Under the pieces are notes generated by a model. That model ran no database searches, was not told where the DNA came from, and worked only from the letters and a program-made list of their open reading frames with translations. Below are positions 8,645-17,152 of a stretch of DNA of 64,000 bases, piece by piece. The stretch is taken from contig NZ_JAKUDN010000002.1 of NCBI RefSeq assembly GCF_024259865.1, positions 632,491 through 696,490 on the forward strand. The letters run 5' to 3'. Each line of letters opens with the position of its first letter. Within the stretch, counting starts at the first letter, position 1. Position numbers and translations under genes: made by a program. Origin of the DNA: Candidatus Synchoanobacter obligatus. Its GTDB lineage: Bacteria > Pseudomonadota > Gammaproteobacteria > Comchoanobacterales > Comchoanobacteraceae.

Positions 8645-10660
8645 TTAGATCGTAAATGTACTGAGTCTACCTTCTTTTGTTCCAGTTATGGTTCGTGCGC
8701 TTGCCAGGCCATCTCCTTTATAGTTATGGTGAACAATGACTGTGCAGGCATGTGTATTCTTGGTAATATCGGTAATGAGCTTGTAATATTGTGGGCATCT
8801 ATCTGCGTGTACACCGCTAATTGTCTCATCAATCATAATGAAGTCATACATAGTTGGTTCTTTGCTTAGTTTATAAGCAAGCGTGAGTATGTAAAGTTGT
8901 TGTTTTTCGCCATCTGATCCCCAGCGATCTTCATGGCTATTAAATCGTGTGCTAAGTATGCTAATGAGGTTAGAGTTTAGTGCACTACCATTAAACATTT
9001 TCTCTAGTTGTTCTATGATGTATGTTTCAAGATCCGAGTGATCTTCGGGTGCAATGGAGAATGTGTTTGCTAAGCGAGTGAGGATAGTATCCTGGCTTGT
9101 TTCATCTTTGTTTGGGAGTAAGTAGGGTTTTGCGGTAATTATACTGGATTTGAAGCAGCCCATGGATGTTGATTCAAGGTCTCTTGGTAGCTTGTTTGCA
9201 AGATGCTGGCCAAAGAATAGACTTTTACCGACACCATTCTCAGCAGATAAGAGATATAGCTGCCCAGGTTTAAGGGGGGTGTTAAGTGAAAAATCCCTAT
9301 TTAGTTTGCTGGTTTTATCGTTGTGGGTGCTTGTAATCGTGGTTCTTAAGTCATTAGGTTTTAATATTGCCGCTTTTTTCTTTCGGTTTGAGCTTCTGTA
9401 CATTTTCTTGTCAGGTAGTGCCAAAGCGTAGCGTGTTAAGGATAGGTAGCTATGAGGCCAGTAGTAAACTGTCGTTACATAGAGTGTTACTATTGATAAT
9501 ACTTGGGGTAGAATGGTATGAGGTGTGTACGCAAGTGCAATAGTGTATAAGGAAAATATTAACAATTGGTAGCAGGATTGGATAAAGTGCTCGCTAATAT
9601 CATAAGATATAGTACTTTCAGGCAGTGATTCTCTCCATAGTCTGGCAACAATGGATGCGTCACGTTGGTATTCGTTTTGGAGGTAAGGTAGGTAGTGCAT
9701 AGCAAACTGTCTAATTTGAACGGACAGCTGTGTGGATACGGAGATAACAGCAAAGGCTTGTTCTGGCGAGAATACGCCGATGGATAAGAAGTAGATAAGG
9801 GACCCATATAGTAAAGCTGTTTCTAGTATTGCTCCAAGTGGTTTGATGATGTCCTGGGCGAGAACACTGATTAGATTACGCTTTAAGGAAATATTTTGAA
9901 GATCTTGGCTTTTTTCATCCAGCGTGTTTTTGATGGTGTCGTCTAGATTTAGGGCACGAATTTCATGTAAGTGAGACCAAAATCTTGAGTAATTTTCACG
10001 AAATGCGCTTATAAAATTATAGTGTCTGGATTGGTGTTTTGTTATTAGGGATTGTGACCACTGGTTGGTCAAATAGTGGAAGCAGTTGACGCTGGCGATA
10101 ATAGCAATCATTTGATAAGGAATTGCTGTGAGGCTGAAAGCGTTGAACAGAATAATAGCTAAGTTTATACTGACTGATGCTAATGCTATCATATTTCTGA
10201 CTAGATAGTGTATGGTATTATATAGATATTCTTGGTGATTGTTTGGAGATTGAGTGCTTTGAGGTTTGTTTAACCATTGCTGGTTGATGTGCTTTCGATA
10301 CTTATGTGCAAATTTATCCCTGTCGTAGAGATATATCCAATGATTGATTGCTTCCGAGAGCAGTGAGACGGCTTTGATTAGTGCCCATTGCCCTAGGCAG
10401 ACGGTGGCAAGTGCAAGGGCATTATTTTGGATGTGTAGTTCAAGTGCTCTAAATATCAGCCCCACTTTAGTGGCTGTTAAGAGAGTTGTGACAATAGATA
10501 TTGTGAAGAAGGCGAAAAAGTATTTTAGTGAGCTGAAAAGGTCATACAGGGTAATGGGGGCTTCCTTTTCAATGACGCACTTTGCCATGAGGGAGATGCT
10601 TAACCAAAAAGAGTATAGAAGGGATTCGCTTGCTTTTTCAGCGCTTGGTAGGTCGTTCAT
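8645..10660 (-). CDS. ABC transporter of the SbmA/BacA-YddA type (fused membrane and ATPase domains)
   Basis: This 671-residue protein has an N-terminal membrane domain of about five or six helices (residues about 20-400) and a C-terminal ATPase domain. The ATPase has Walker A as ENGVGKS near residue 478, a degenerate signature GSDGEKQQ near 582 in place of LSGGEQQR, Walker B ending FIMIDE near 610 and a His-containing switch (VIVHHNY). The membrane domain resembles the SbmA/BacA/ABCD-like fold, whose members take up peptides, bleomycin or cobalamin. Full-length ATPase-bearing versions such as YddA are common in host-associated proteobacteria. The degenerate signature is worth noting. Substrate and direction of transport are unknown. 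Confidence 0.75.
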   Translation of the reverse strand: MNDLPSAEKASESLLYSFWLSISLMAKCVIEKEAPITLYDLFSSLKYFFAFFTISIVTTLLTATKVGLIFRALELHIQNNALALATVCLGQWALIKAVSLLSEAINHWIYLYDRDKFAHKYRKHINQQWLNKPQSTQSPNNHQEYLYNTIHYLVRNMIALASVSINLAIILFNAFSLTAIPYQMIAIIASVNCFHYLTNQWSQSLITKHQSRHYNFISAFRENYSRFWSHLHEIRALNLDDTIKNTLDEKSQDLQNISLKRNLISVLAQDIIKPLGAILETALLYGSLIYFLSIGVFSPEQAFAVISVSTQLSVQIRQFAMHYLPYLQNEYQRDASIVARLWRESLPESTISYDISEHFIQSCYQLLIFSLYTIALAYTPHTILPQVLSIVTLYVTTVYYWPHSYLSLTRYALALPDKKMYRSSNRKKKAAILKPNDLRTTITSTHNDKTSKLNRDFSLNTPLKPGQLYLLSAENGVGKSLFFGQHLANKLPRDLESTSMGCFKSSIITAKPYLLPNKDETSQDTILTRLANTFSIAPEDHSDLETYIIEQLEKMFNGSALNSNLISILSTRFNSHEDRWGSDGEKQQLYILTLAYKLSKEPTMYDFIMIDETISGVHADRCPQYYKLITDITKNTHACTVIVHHNYKGDGLASARTITGTKEGRLSTFTI

Positions 10661-10794
10661 GCTCTGCCTATGTTTTCTTTCTATCTTTAGTTTACCTGGC
10701 TTTATCTTGGGTGTCTACTTTTATTCACTATTCGGCCTTTGTGGTCCTGGTATGGGGTAGGACGATGCAGTGTCTTTCTGCATTGGCCATGCGG

Positions 10795-11025
10795 TTAGTT
10801 CACAGGTAGCGAGATGGTGAGTATTAAGCTTTTTTTATCAGGACTGGTTTGGAATGAGGGGCTAACTTCATAGGGTGACAAGGATTGAATGACCGCGTTT
10901 TTGATATCAGAAACACTGGGCTGTGCGCTAGGATCTTGTTTTCCGAGTGCTGCATTCAAACGGGATTTGGCACAGTTTGCGGATGATGCCGTTTTATTAA
11001 AGTTGAAGAAACGTTTGATGTTCAT
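10795..11025 (-). CDS. minE: Cell-division topological specificity factor MinE
   Basis: MinE drives pole-to-pole oscillation of MinCD and so keeps the Z-ring at midcell. The 76-residue product is slightly shorter than E. coli MinE (88). It keeps an amphipathic N-terminal membrane-targeting segment (MNIKRFFNF), a MinD-contact helix region with AKSRLNAAL (in place of AKERLQIIV) and a C-terminal beta-dimerisation domain ending in LTISLPV. The middle is diverged, so recognition rests partly on position: it overlaps the end of minD by 4 bases in the order minC-minD-minE. Confidence 0.9.
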   Translation of the reverse strand: MNIKRFFNFNKTASSANCAKSRLNAALGKQDPSAQPSVSDIKNAVIQSLSPYEVSPSFQTSPDKKSLILTISLPVN

Positions 11026-11849
11026 GTTGTTGCGGCCTCCTTTTTCTGAAAGGGGTTTAAGCGCTGAATGAAACTTTTTTTAGGCTGGCAAAATTTAAGA
11101 GAGATGTCAGACCCTAACAGACGGGCAACTGCATCTGCATAAGCGGTTCCTGCATCACTTGTGGTATTGAAAATGACGGGTGATCCTGTGTTCGACGCAT
11201 CTAGAACGGCGGGCGATTCAGGTATAATGCCAAGGATTTTTACGGAGAGAATCTCACCAATATCGGTGTATTTCATCATTTCGCCTTTTTCGACACGGTC
11301 AGCATCATATCGGGTAATGAGTAAGTGTTCTGTGATAGACTGGTTATTGATGGCTTTGTCGGTTTTGCTGGCAATCATTCCAAGCATTCTATCCGAGTCT
11401 CGTATGGATGATATTTCAGGGTTGGTGACAATAATGGCTTCATCTGCAAAATGCATGGCAAGCTGTGCGCCTTTTTCAATGCCAGCAGGTGAATCACAGA
11501 TAATAAAGTCAAAGCGTTCTTTCAATGCCTCAATGATTTTTTGCACACCTTCCAGGGTTAATGCGTCTTTATCGCGTGTTTGAGAGGCGGGTAGGATATA
11601 GAGTTTATCGGTTCGCTTGTCTTTAATGAGTGCTTGGTTTAGGTTAGCGTCACCCTGGATTACATTGATGATGTCATAAATAACACGGCGTTCACAGCCC
11701 ATAACCAAGTCTAAGTTTCTAAGACCGACATCAAAGTCAATCACACAGGTGTTTTTGCCTTTTAAAGCCAATCCTGCACTAATTGCCGCTGCTGATGTGG
11801 TTTTTCCGACACCCCCTTTCCCTGAAGTGATAACAATGACTTTACTCAT
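11022..11849 (-). CDS. minD: Septum-site determining ATPase MinD
   Basis: This is a deviant Walker A ATPase that binds the membrane in its ATP form and recruits MinC. The N-terminus reads MSKVIVITSGKGGVGKTT, with the deviant Walker A KGGVGKT, followed by VIDFDVGLRNLDL (switch I) and ICDSPAGIE (switch II). The C-terminal amphipathic membrane helix (SFIQRLNPFQKK) is present. The ATG at 11849 fits homologues; in-frame ATG 11855 and TTG 11867 lie a few codons upstream. Length is 275 residues, close to E. coli (270). It is followed by minE with a 4-base overlap. Confidence 0.97.
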   Translation of the reverse strand: MSKVIVITSGKGGVGKTTSAAAISAGLALKGKNTCVIDFDVGLRNLDLVMGCERRVIYDIINVIQGDANLNQALIKDKRTDKLYILPASQTRDKDALTLEGVQKIIEALKERFDFIICDSPAGIEKGAQLAMHFADEAIIVTNPEISSIRDSDRMLGMIASKTDKAINNQSITEHLLITRYDADRVEKGEMMKYTDIGEILSVKILGIIPESPAVLDASNTGSPVIFNTTSDAGTAYADAVARLLGSDISLKFCQPKKSFIQRLNPFQKKEAATT

Positions 11850-11875
11850 ATTCATTCCATGAACCAATTATTGTA

Positions 11876-12514
11876 TTATATGGTGTTTTGAAAAATTTGT
11901 CCATTCTTTATCATGAAGTAGCTAGGCACTGTTGTGGCTTTTAAGTCATCAGAGCGTAAGCTATAACCTGCGATTGAAATTAGCTCGGGATAGCCACTGT
12001 GGATATAAATTCGAGCGTTGTGATCCCCGGATATGCCAGCAAGTACTTTACCATTGGCTGAGCCAAAAATATAAATATTCCCTTCAGCGGCAATTTCTGC
12101 ACCGGCATTGATATGGTTATGAATAACCAGGTTGCCTTGTTTAACATAGACCTGTTGGCCTGAGCGAACGGGAGTTTTGCGATAGGTAGTGCTGCTATTC
12201 AAAGTCGCTGGAGTCCCTTGGGTAGGGGTGTCAATCGTTGGGATTTTTAGAGCCTTACAGACCTCAAGGCTCAGTTGAGGGTTGCGGACAGCAAGTAGTA
12301 TAAGGTTATATTGCCGCATTAAGCTACGAATACTTCTAAACCATGCAGGAGACTCCATGGTTTGGATATGTGTCATATCTAGGATGGCGTACTGGGTTGT
12401 GTTTTGGGGATTGGTGGTTGCAATGATGTTGGTTAGATAATCAGCTTGGGTTGATGTGATGCAAATGCGGATTGTGTGAACAACTTCCTGAGTGGCTTGA
12501 GCGCTTCGTGTCAT
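11876..12514 (-). CDS. minC: Septum-site determining protein MinC
   Basis: MinC inhibits FtsZ polymerisation wherever MinD holds it on the membrane. This 212-residue protein has a diverged N-terminal inhibitory domain (about residues 1-105) and a clear C-terminal beta-helix domain (about 110-205). The latter contains RSGQQVYVKQGNLVIHNHIN, GAEIAAEGNIYIFG, the repeated Gly/Asn turns and GYSLRSDDL. It is the first gene of minCDE, with 26 bases to the minD start. Transcription probably begins in the 100 bases before 12617, divergent from the tRNA-Ser promoter. Confidence 0.94.
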   Translation of the reverse strand: MTRSAQATQEVVHTIRICITSTQADYLTNIIATTNPQNTTQYAILDMTHIQTMESPAWFRSIRSLMRQYNLILLAVRNPQLSLEVCKALKIPTIDTPTQGTPATLNSSTTYRKTPVRSGQQVYVKQGNLVIHNHINAGAEIAAEGNIYIFGSANGKVLAGISGDHNARIYIHSGYPELISIAGYSLRSDDLKATTVPSYFMIKNGQIFQNTI

Positions 12515-12575
12515 AGGTTCTCTTTCGGTGAACTAGCTATAGAGTACAAATAAGTAGGATCATTCGTCAAGTATC

Positions 12576-12604
12576 TTGACTGTTTGTGAGAAATGGATTA
12601 CAGT
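12576..12604 (+). promoter_or_regulatory. Sigma-70-type promoter of tRNA-Ser/uvrY
   Basis: TTGACT (12576-12581), a 17-base spacer and TACAGT (12599-12604) lie 12 bases before the first base of tRNA-Ser. This spacing puts the start of transcription near 12611. The -35 box matches consensus at 5 of 6 positions and the -10 box at 4 of 6. The transcript probably continues from the tRNA into uvrY and uvrC. Confidence 0.5.
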
Positions 12605-12616
12605 ACGTCAGTATTC

Positions 12617-12701
12617 GGAGAGGTGGCTGAGTGGTCGAAAGCGGCGGTCTTGAAAACCGTTGAAGGGAAACCTTCCCAGGGTTCGAATCCCTGTCTCTCC
12701 G
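12617..12701 (+). tRNA. tRNA-Ser (anticodon TGA)
   Basis: A complete class II tRNA cloverleaf. The acceptor stem is GGAGAGG with TCTCTCC and discriminator G at 12701. The anticodon loop CTTGAAA gives anticodon TGA. A long variable arm (TTGAAGGGAAACCTTCCC) is followed by the T-arm GGTTCGAATCC. The 3' CCA is not encoded, as the next bases are GTAA. It lies 29 bases upstream of uvrY on the same strand. Confidence 0.96.
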
Positions 12702-12730
12702 GTAATAAGATACAACAAATGGAGACTTAC

Positions 12731-13396
12731 ATGCCCTTATCCCCAATTCGTGTTGCTGTTGTTGATGATGAAGCACTGGTTCGGGCAGGGATAATCGCCA
12801 TCTTAAGCCAGGTTGAAGGGATTGACGTCGTTGCAGAAGGTAATTCTGGTGAGGACGCCATTCAGATTTGTCGAGATCAAAAAGTCGATGTTCTTCTAAT
12901 GGATATTAAAATGCCAGGAATCGGTGGTTATGGTGCTGTTAGGACATTATCAAGAATAAATACTGACGTTAGTATACTGATTATTTCAGTTCATGCGGAT
13001 GATATGTACCCCACTCGATTGTTGCAAGCAGGCGCAAAAGGCTATATGACAAAAGCAGCGTCTAGGTCAGACATGGTCAGGGCGATACGTAGCATTTATC
13101 AGGGGCAGCATTATATCAGTCCAGAAATTGCCAATATGATTGCATTGAAGCAAATTGGTGATAAATCTGAAAACGTTTTTGAGCAGCTTTCGGAAAGAGA
13201 GCTTCAAGTATGCTTAAAGATTATATCAGGCAGAAAACCTCAAGATATTGCTGAAGAGTTCCATTTAAGTGCTAAAACGATTAATAGCTACCGTTATCGG
13301 GTTTTTGAGAAACTGGGCATTAGTAATGATGTTGAGCTAACGCATTTGGCTATCAAGCATGGCATTATTTCTTTGGTAGAGACAAGCGAATTGTGA
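12731..13396 (+). CDS. uvrY: Response regulator UvrY/GacA (NarL/FixJ type)
   Basis: This 221-residue response regulator has an N-terminal receiver domain, with the acidic pair near residue 11 (VVDDE) and phospho-acceptor Asp in LLMDIKMPG near residue 58, and a C-terminal LuxR-type helix-turn-helix (LSERELQVCLKIISG, then FHLSAKTINSYRYRVFEKLG). GacA/UvrY orthologues control the small RNAs that sequester CsrA, switching growth phase and virulence programmes. The ATG at 12731 is preceded by GGAG. The frame extends upstream through the tRNA, which cannot be translated. The stop overlaps the uvrC start (GTGA), a conserved pairing in gammaproteobacteria. Confidence 0.95.
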   Translation: MPLSPIRVAVVDDEALVRAGIIAILSQVEGIDVVAEGNSGEDAIQICRDQKVDVLLMDIKMPGIGGYGAVRTLSRINTDVSILIISVHADDMYPTRLLQAGAKGYMTKAASRSDMVRAIRSIYQGQHYISPEIANMIALKQIGDKSENVFEQLSERELQVCLKIISGRKPQDIAEEFHLSAKTINSYRYRVFEKLGISNDVELTHLAIKHGIISLVETSEL

Positions 13397-15129
13397 GGTT
13401 TTCTGATTTAATACAGCATGTAGAGTCCAAGCCTGGCGTTTATCTCATGCGTTCTGAGACAGATGAATATCTCTATATTGGTAAAGCCAAAGACTTGAAT
13501 AAAAGGCTGAAACAGTATTTTCAAGGCAAGAAGCATCCGCATCGGGTTAAGGTCATGTTGGAACAAGTGCATGATTTAAACGTGATGATTACAGAAAGTG
13601 AAGCGGATGCACTTATACTGGAAAATCGTCTAATTAAACAGCACCAGCCAATATTTAATATCTTGTTAAAAGATGATAAAAGTTTTCCCTACTTAAGGTT
13701 TTCTGAGCATGGTTTTCCAAGACTCGAGTTAACTCGTGCAAAAGGAAATGTTGATTCTGAGGTTTTATTTGGGCCGTATACCCATAAAAAAGAAGCGTCT
13801 ATAGTATTGGATCAAATTCAAAGAAGTTTCCTCATTCGTAATTGTTCTGATCACTTTTTTAGAAATAGGGTAAGGCCCTGTTTGCAATATGAAATCAATC
13901 GTTGTTCTGCGCCGTGTGTGCAATATATTGATCAAAAAACATATCAAAAAGACGTGATTGCGGCAGAAAAAATGCTTAAGGGCGAGGTCGGTCAATCCCA
14001 TGTAGTTTTAACCAAAAGAATGCATGGTTATGCTAAAAAACAAGATTTTGAAAAAGCGGCAGCATGTAGAGACTTATTGAGAACCATTGCAACGAAAAAG
14101 GAAGGAGGGGCATTTGAGCAGCATGTTTTCTTTGCGGAGAAGATTGGCTCAAGTATCATAGTGGTGAAAATTGATCGGATTGATGAGGCAACGTCTTCTG
14201 TTTATTGTGATGTTATTGATGCGGAGGGAAAATACTTAGAAGAAGATTGGATTTCGCAGTATGTATATCAATATTATCAAACTTTTTCGAAACCATCTCA
14301 GGTATTGTTGCCCATAGCGAATAAGCGTTTGTTAGAAAAAGCATTGGGAAGCGTTACTGTTAAAGACTTATGTCACCAGTCATACCAGCATCTTGTAAAG
14401 CTTGCAAAAGAGAATATCCAGGCGCATTTACAATCAAAGTCCTCAGAGCTGTTTCAATGGCCAATATTTTGGCAGCAATTAGAACATTATTTACAGCGGC
14501 CAATCTCTAAGATAGTGTGCTTAGACGTTAGTCACAATCAAGGCAGTTGCACTTATGCGGCTTTGGTACAATGTGGTGTTGATGGGATGGTTAAGAAGCA
14601 ATATCGGTCATATAAAACCAATACAGGTGGAGACGACTATCTGGCGATGCAGCAAGCCTTGACGAAGGCTTTGTCCTCTAAGCGCATCGATGAAGACACC
14701 TTAGTGCTCATTGACGGGGGGAAAGGTCAGTTGTCATCTGCAGCAGTGGTTTTAGAAGCGCTAGGGTGTCCATTGACGTCTATTGCCAAAGGGCCAGCTC
14801 GAACATGGGGTAAAGAAACCTTTTATCGCTATGATAATGGTGTGCATGCGTTTAAGTGGCCAGCAGAGATGATTAAATATGTATTGCATATTCGTGATGA
14901 AGCACATCACTTTTCTGTGAAGCTACACCGACGTGCGTTACGTAAGTTAACTTTGCAATCCGTATTGGATCAAATTCCAGGTATTGGGCCAGAGAAAAAA
15001 TCTCAGATATTGAGATATTTTGGTGGTTTAGAGCAGCTTCAATGTGCTAAACTAGAGGAATTGGTTCGAGTGCCAGGTGTTGGAGAAGCATTGGCCAAGA
15101 AAATTTACCAAACACTACAAGGTGGTTAA
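13393..15129 (+). CDS. uvrC: Excinuclease ABC subunit C (UvrC)
   Basis: UvrC makes both incisions in nucleotide excision repair. Visible domains are the N-terminal GIY-YIG nuclease (PGVYLMRS and EYLYIGKAKDL at about residues 14-35), the UVR motif that binds UvrB (KRMHGYAKKQDFEKAAACRD near 210-230), the RNase-H-like domain with CLDVSHNQG near 376 and LIDGGKGQ near 440, and paired helix-hairpin-helix motifs at the end (LDQIPGIGPEKK, LVRVPGVGEALA). At 578 residues it is slightly shorter than E. coli UvrC. The start is GTG 13393, overlapping the uvrY stop. No recognisable part is missing. Confidence 0.96.
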   Translation: MRFSDLIQHVESKPGVYLMRSETDEYLYIGKAKDLNKRLKQYFQGKKHPHRVKVMLEQVHDLNVMITESEADALILENRLIKQHQPIFNILLKDDKSFPYLRFSEHGFPRLELTRAKGNVDSEVLFGPYTHKKEASIVLDQIQRSFLIRNCSDHFFRNRVRPCLQYEINRCSAPCVQYIDQKTYQKDVIAAEKMLKGEVGQSHVVLTKRMHGYAKKQDFEKAAACRDLLRTIATKKEGGAFEQHVFFAEKIGSSIIVVKIDRIDEATSSVYCDVIDAEGKYLEEDWISQYVYQYYQTFSKPSQVLLPIANKRLLEKALGSVTVKDLCHQSYQHLVKLAKENIQAHLQSKSSELFQWPIFWQQLEHYLQRPISKIVCLDVSHNQGSCTYAALVQCGVDGMVKKQYRSYKTNTGGDDYLAMQQALTKALSSKRIDEDTLVLIDGGKGQLSSAAVVLEALGCPLTSIAKGPARTWGKETFYRYDNGVHAFKWPAEMIKYVLHIRDEAHHFSVKLHRRALRKLTLQSVLDQIPGIGPEKKSQILRYFGGLEQLQCAKLEELVRVPGVGEALAKKIYQTLQGG

Positions 15130-15137
15130 CGTCAGTG

Positions 15138-15698
15138 ATGTATATGAATCTTCCAAATTTCTTAACAATGATGCGGTTAGCAGCTGTTCCGTTGTTGGTT
15201 GTGATGTATTATGGCGTAGAGAGTACGATACCTGCAGTATTCATATTTATGTTAGCAGGGTTTACCGATTGGCTTGATGGGTATGCTGCACGTTTGTCTA
15301 ATCAAGTAACGGCCTTAGGCGCTTTCCTTGATCCAGTGGCAGATAAACTGTTGGTTGTTACTGTCTTGTTTTTGGTGATGGGCAAGCACCGTGACCCATT
15401 ACTGAGTGTGTTGGCTATAACATTGGTTTGCCGTGAGGTATTTATTTCTTCCTTAAGAGAGTGGCTTGCACATTCGGCATCAAAGTCTCGGCTTTCGGTA
15501 TCCCTCGCAGCAAAATTAAAAACAGCATGCCAAATGGCTGCACTGACTATATTGTTGTATACACCAAGTGTTTACTCTTATTTAGGGTTGTTTGGAGTGG
15601 CATTATTAACCCTTTCAGTCGCATTATCGGTCTTTTCTGCAATAAATTATGTAAAAATTGCATGGCCGGCCTTGACTTTTTCTCCAAAGAAGGAATAA
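15138..15698 (+). CDS. pgsA: CDP-diacylglycerol-glycerol-3-phosphate phosphatidyltransferase
   Basis: PgsA makes phosphatidylglycerol phosphate, the first committed step to phosphatidylglycerol, at the inner membrane. The full CDP-alcohol phosphotransferase motif is present, from D-W-L-D-G-Y-A-A-R through G-A-F-L-D to P-V-A-D (about residues 42-65 of 186). About four to five helices follow. Start candidates are GTG 15135, ATG 15138 and ATG 15144; the last gives the MNLPNFLT N-terminus closest to homologues. It lies just after uvrC and before tRNA-Gly, the same order as in E. coli. Confidence 0.95.
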   Translation: MYMNLPNFLTMMRLAAVPLLVVMYYGVESTIPAVFIFMLAGFTDWLDGYAARLSNQVTALGAFLDPVADKLLVVTVLFLVMGKHRDPLLSVLAITLVCREVFISSLREWLAHSASKSRLSVSLAAKLKTACQMAALTILLYTPSVYSYLGLFGVALLTLSVALSVFSAINYVKIAWPALTFSPKKE

Positions 15699-15699
15699 T
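15672..15699 (+). promoter_or_regulatory. Probable promoter of the tRNA-Gly-Cys-Leu cluster
   Basis: TTGACT (15672-15677) is followed after 16 bases by AATAAT (15694-15699). Each box matches the sigma-70 consensus at 5 of 6 positions. The element sits on the last codons of pgsA and would start transcription a few bases before tRNA-Gly at 15709. Confidence 0.45.
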
Positions 15700-15708
15700 A
15701 AGTGTGTT

Positions 15709-15781
<73 letters not shown>

Positions 15782-15790
15782 AAAGTGTAT

Positions 15791-15861
15791 GGCTGAGTGG
15801 CAGAGTGGTTATGCATCGGCCTGCAAAGCCGCGGACACCGGTTCGATTCCGGTCTCAGCCT
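15791..15861 (+). tRNA. tRNA-Cys (anticodon GCA)
   Basis: A 71-base cloverleaf. The acceptor stem is GGCTGAG with CTCAGCC, and the discriminator is T, as needed by cysteinyl-tRNA synthetase. The anticodon loop CTGCAAA gives GCA, and the T-arm is CCGGTTCGATTCCGG. CCA is not encoded. It starts 9 bases after tRNA-Gly. Confidence 0.97.
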
Positions 15862-15870
15862 TAAAAGTTT

Positions 15871-15954
15871 GCCCGGGTGGCGGAATTGGTAGACGCAAGG
15901 GACTTAAAATCCCTCGAAGTTTACTTCGTGCCGGTTCGAGTCCGGCCCTGGGCA
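15871..15954 (+). tRNA. tRNA-Leu (anticodon TAA)
   Basis: An 84-base class II cloverleaf. The acceptor stem is GCCCGGG with CCTGGGC (one G-U pair allowed) and discriminator A. The anticodon loop CTTAAAA gives TAA. The variable arm is TCGAAGTTTACTTCG and the T-arm is CCGGTTCGAGTCCGG. CCA is not encoded. MiaA, encoded upstream in this window, is expected to modify A37 of this UNN-reading tRNA. Confidence 0.97.
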
Positions 15955-15967
15955 ATTGGTTTTCTCT

Positions 15968-17152
15968 ATGATAAGTTGGTCGATTACTTGTTTTCTTGGC
16001 AGGAAGCTGTCGGCCTTGGCTTCTGAAAATCGTTTTATTGTTCTTTCAACTCGGTTGGCTATTTTAGGGATCGTGCTTGGGGTGTCAACATTGATTACGG
16101 TTCTAGCCGTCATGAGAGGTTTTGAAAATGAGATTCGTCAATCATTGGTGGGGCCTTTTGATCAGTTGCATGTCTTCGCTTTTAATGATTACTATCCAGA
16201 TAGTTTGTATGAAGAAATCCAATCCTTGCCTCATGTGACAGCGGTTACGGGCTATGCAAAATCTTACGGATTGATCCGTTCATCTAAGCGTTATATTCCA
16301 TTGGAGATATTGACTTTTGAATCCCCTGATGTTGCGCTAGATGTTCCTGATGTTGATTTGGGCGGTGTTTATTTGTCTAGCTCTGGGATGTATTTTTCTC
16401 AAGGGGATGAGGTGAATATCATTCTGCCACAAAAAGACCGTTTGCGACCTAAAGTCGTTTCGCCAAAATACTTGGGAGAGTATCAGCACTATGGCAAAGC
16501 ATCAAAAGGGCTTATGACGGCCTTAGTGAGCTTCAAAACATATCAAGAAATGCATCGGGATACCATTTTGTCAGGTTTGGTTGTCACCGTGGATGATTTG
16601 TATGCGACTGCAGATGTAAAAGCGTATTTAATGGACCGTTATCATGGCCTTTACCAGGGTTTTGATTGGAAGGATAAGTATCAGCCTATGTTTTCAGCAC
16701 TACGGATGCAACGGCTACTTATGGTGTTTATTTTGTCTATGATCACCTTAGTGGCGCTATTTAGTTTGGTCTCTGGGTTGGTGATGTTAACAGCAGATCG
16801 TCGGTGTGAAATCGCATTGCTTCGTACGATGGGGCTCTCTAGAGTAAAAATAGCAGGAGTCTTTATGATACAAGGTGGGCTGATTTCATTCATTGGGGTC
16901 ATTATGGGTGTGATATTGGCCGTAGTCTTGTGCTACTTCGCACAAGATATCGCCAGTCTTTTAGAATCAGTACTGGGTTATGCTCTCATTGATGAGCGTA
17001 TTTATGGAACATCAAAATTGCCCACAGCATTGGATGTTGAGCTCGCAATGAGTGTGGCAATTATTGCCTGGGTATCAGGCTTATTGGCATCGTTCTATCC
17101 ATCTGTTCGTGCGTCTAAAGTTGAGCCGGCGGAGGTGCTGCGGTATGTCTAA
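15968..17152 (+). CDS. lolC: Lipoprotein-releasing ABC transporter permease (LolC/LolE/LolF)
   Basis: This 394-residue permease has the four-helix layout of Lol membrane subunits. One helix is near residues 25-47, a large periplasmic domain spans about 50-260, and three helices follow (about 265-385). The N-terminal segment with RFIVLSTRLAILGIVLGVS and the FxRxMG-like LLRTMGLSR loop are typical. With LolD it extracts outer-membrane lipoproteins from the inner membrane and passes them to LolA. Only one permease gene precedes lolD. The system may therefore be a homodimeric LolF type, unless a second permease lies elsewhere. The start is ATG 15968, 13 bases after tRNA-Leu. The stop overlaps lolD. 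Confidence 0.9.
   Translation: MISWSITCFLGRKLSALASENRFIVLSTRLAILGIVLGVSTLITVLAVMRGFENEIRQSLVGPFDQLHVFAFNDYYPDSLYEEIQSLPHVTAVTGYAKSYGLIRSSKRYIPLEILTFESPDVALDVPDVDLGGVYLSSSGMYFSQGDEVNIILPQKDRLRPKVVSPKYLGEYQHYGKASKGLMTALVSFKTYQEMHRDTILSGLVVTVDDLYATADVKAYLMDRYHGLYQGFDWKDKYQPMFSALRMQRLLMVFILSMITLVALFSLVSGLVMLTADRRCEIALLRTMGLSRVKIAGVFMIQGGLISFIGVIMGVILAVVLCYFAQDIASLLESVLGYALIDERIYGTSKLPTALDVELAMSVAIIAWVSGLLASFYPSVRASKVEPAEVLRYV

Noticed and set aside
10344..10760. 138-codon plus-strand frame over the start of the ABC transporter gene
   Set aside because: It is antisense to a well-supported gene, has no recognisable motif and no ribosome-binding site.
11161..11583. 140-codon plus-strand frame inside minD
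   Set aside because: A shadow of the conserved minD sequence on the other strand.
12593..12730. Open frame extending upstream of uvrY through tRNA-Ser
   Set aside because: The frame passes through a complete tRNA gene. The ATG at 12731 with GGAG upstream matches the usual N-terminus of this family.
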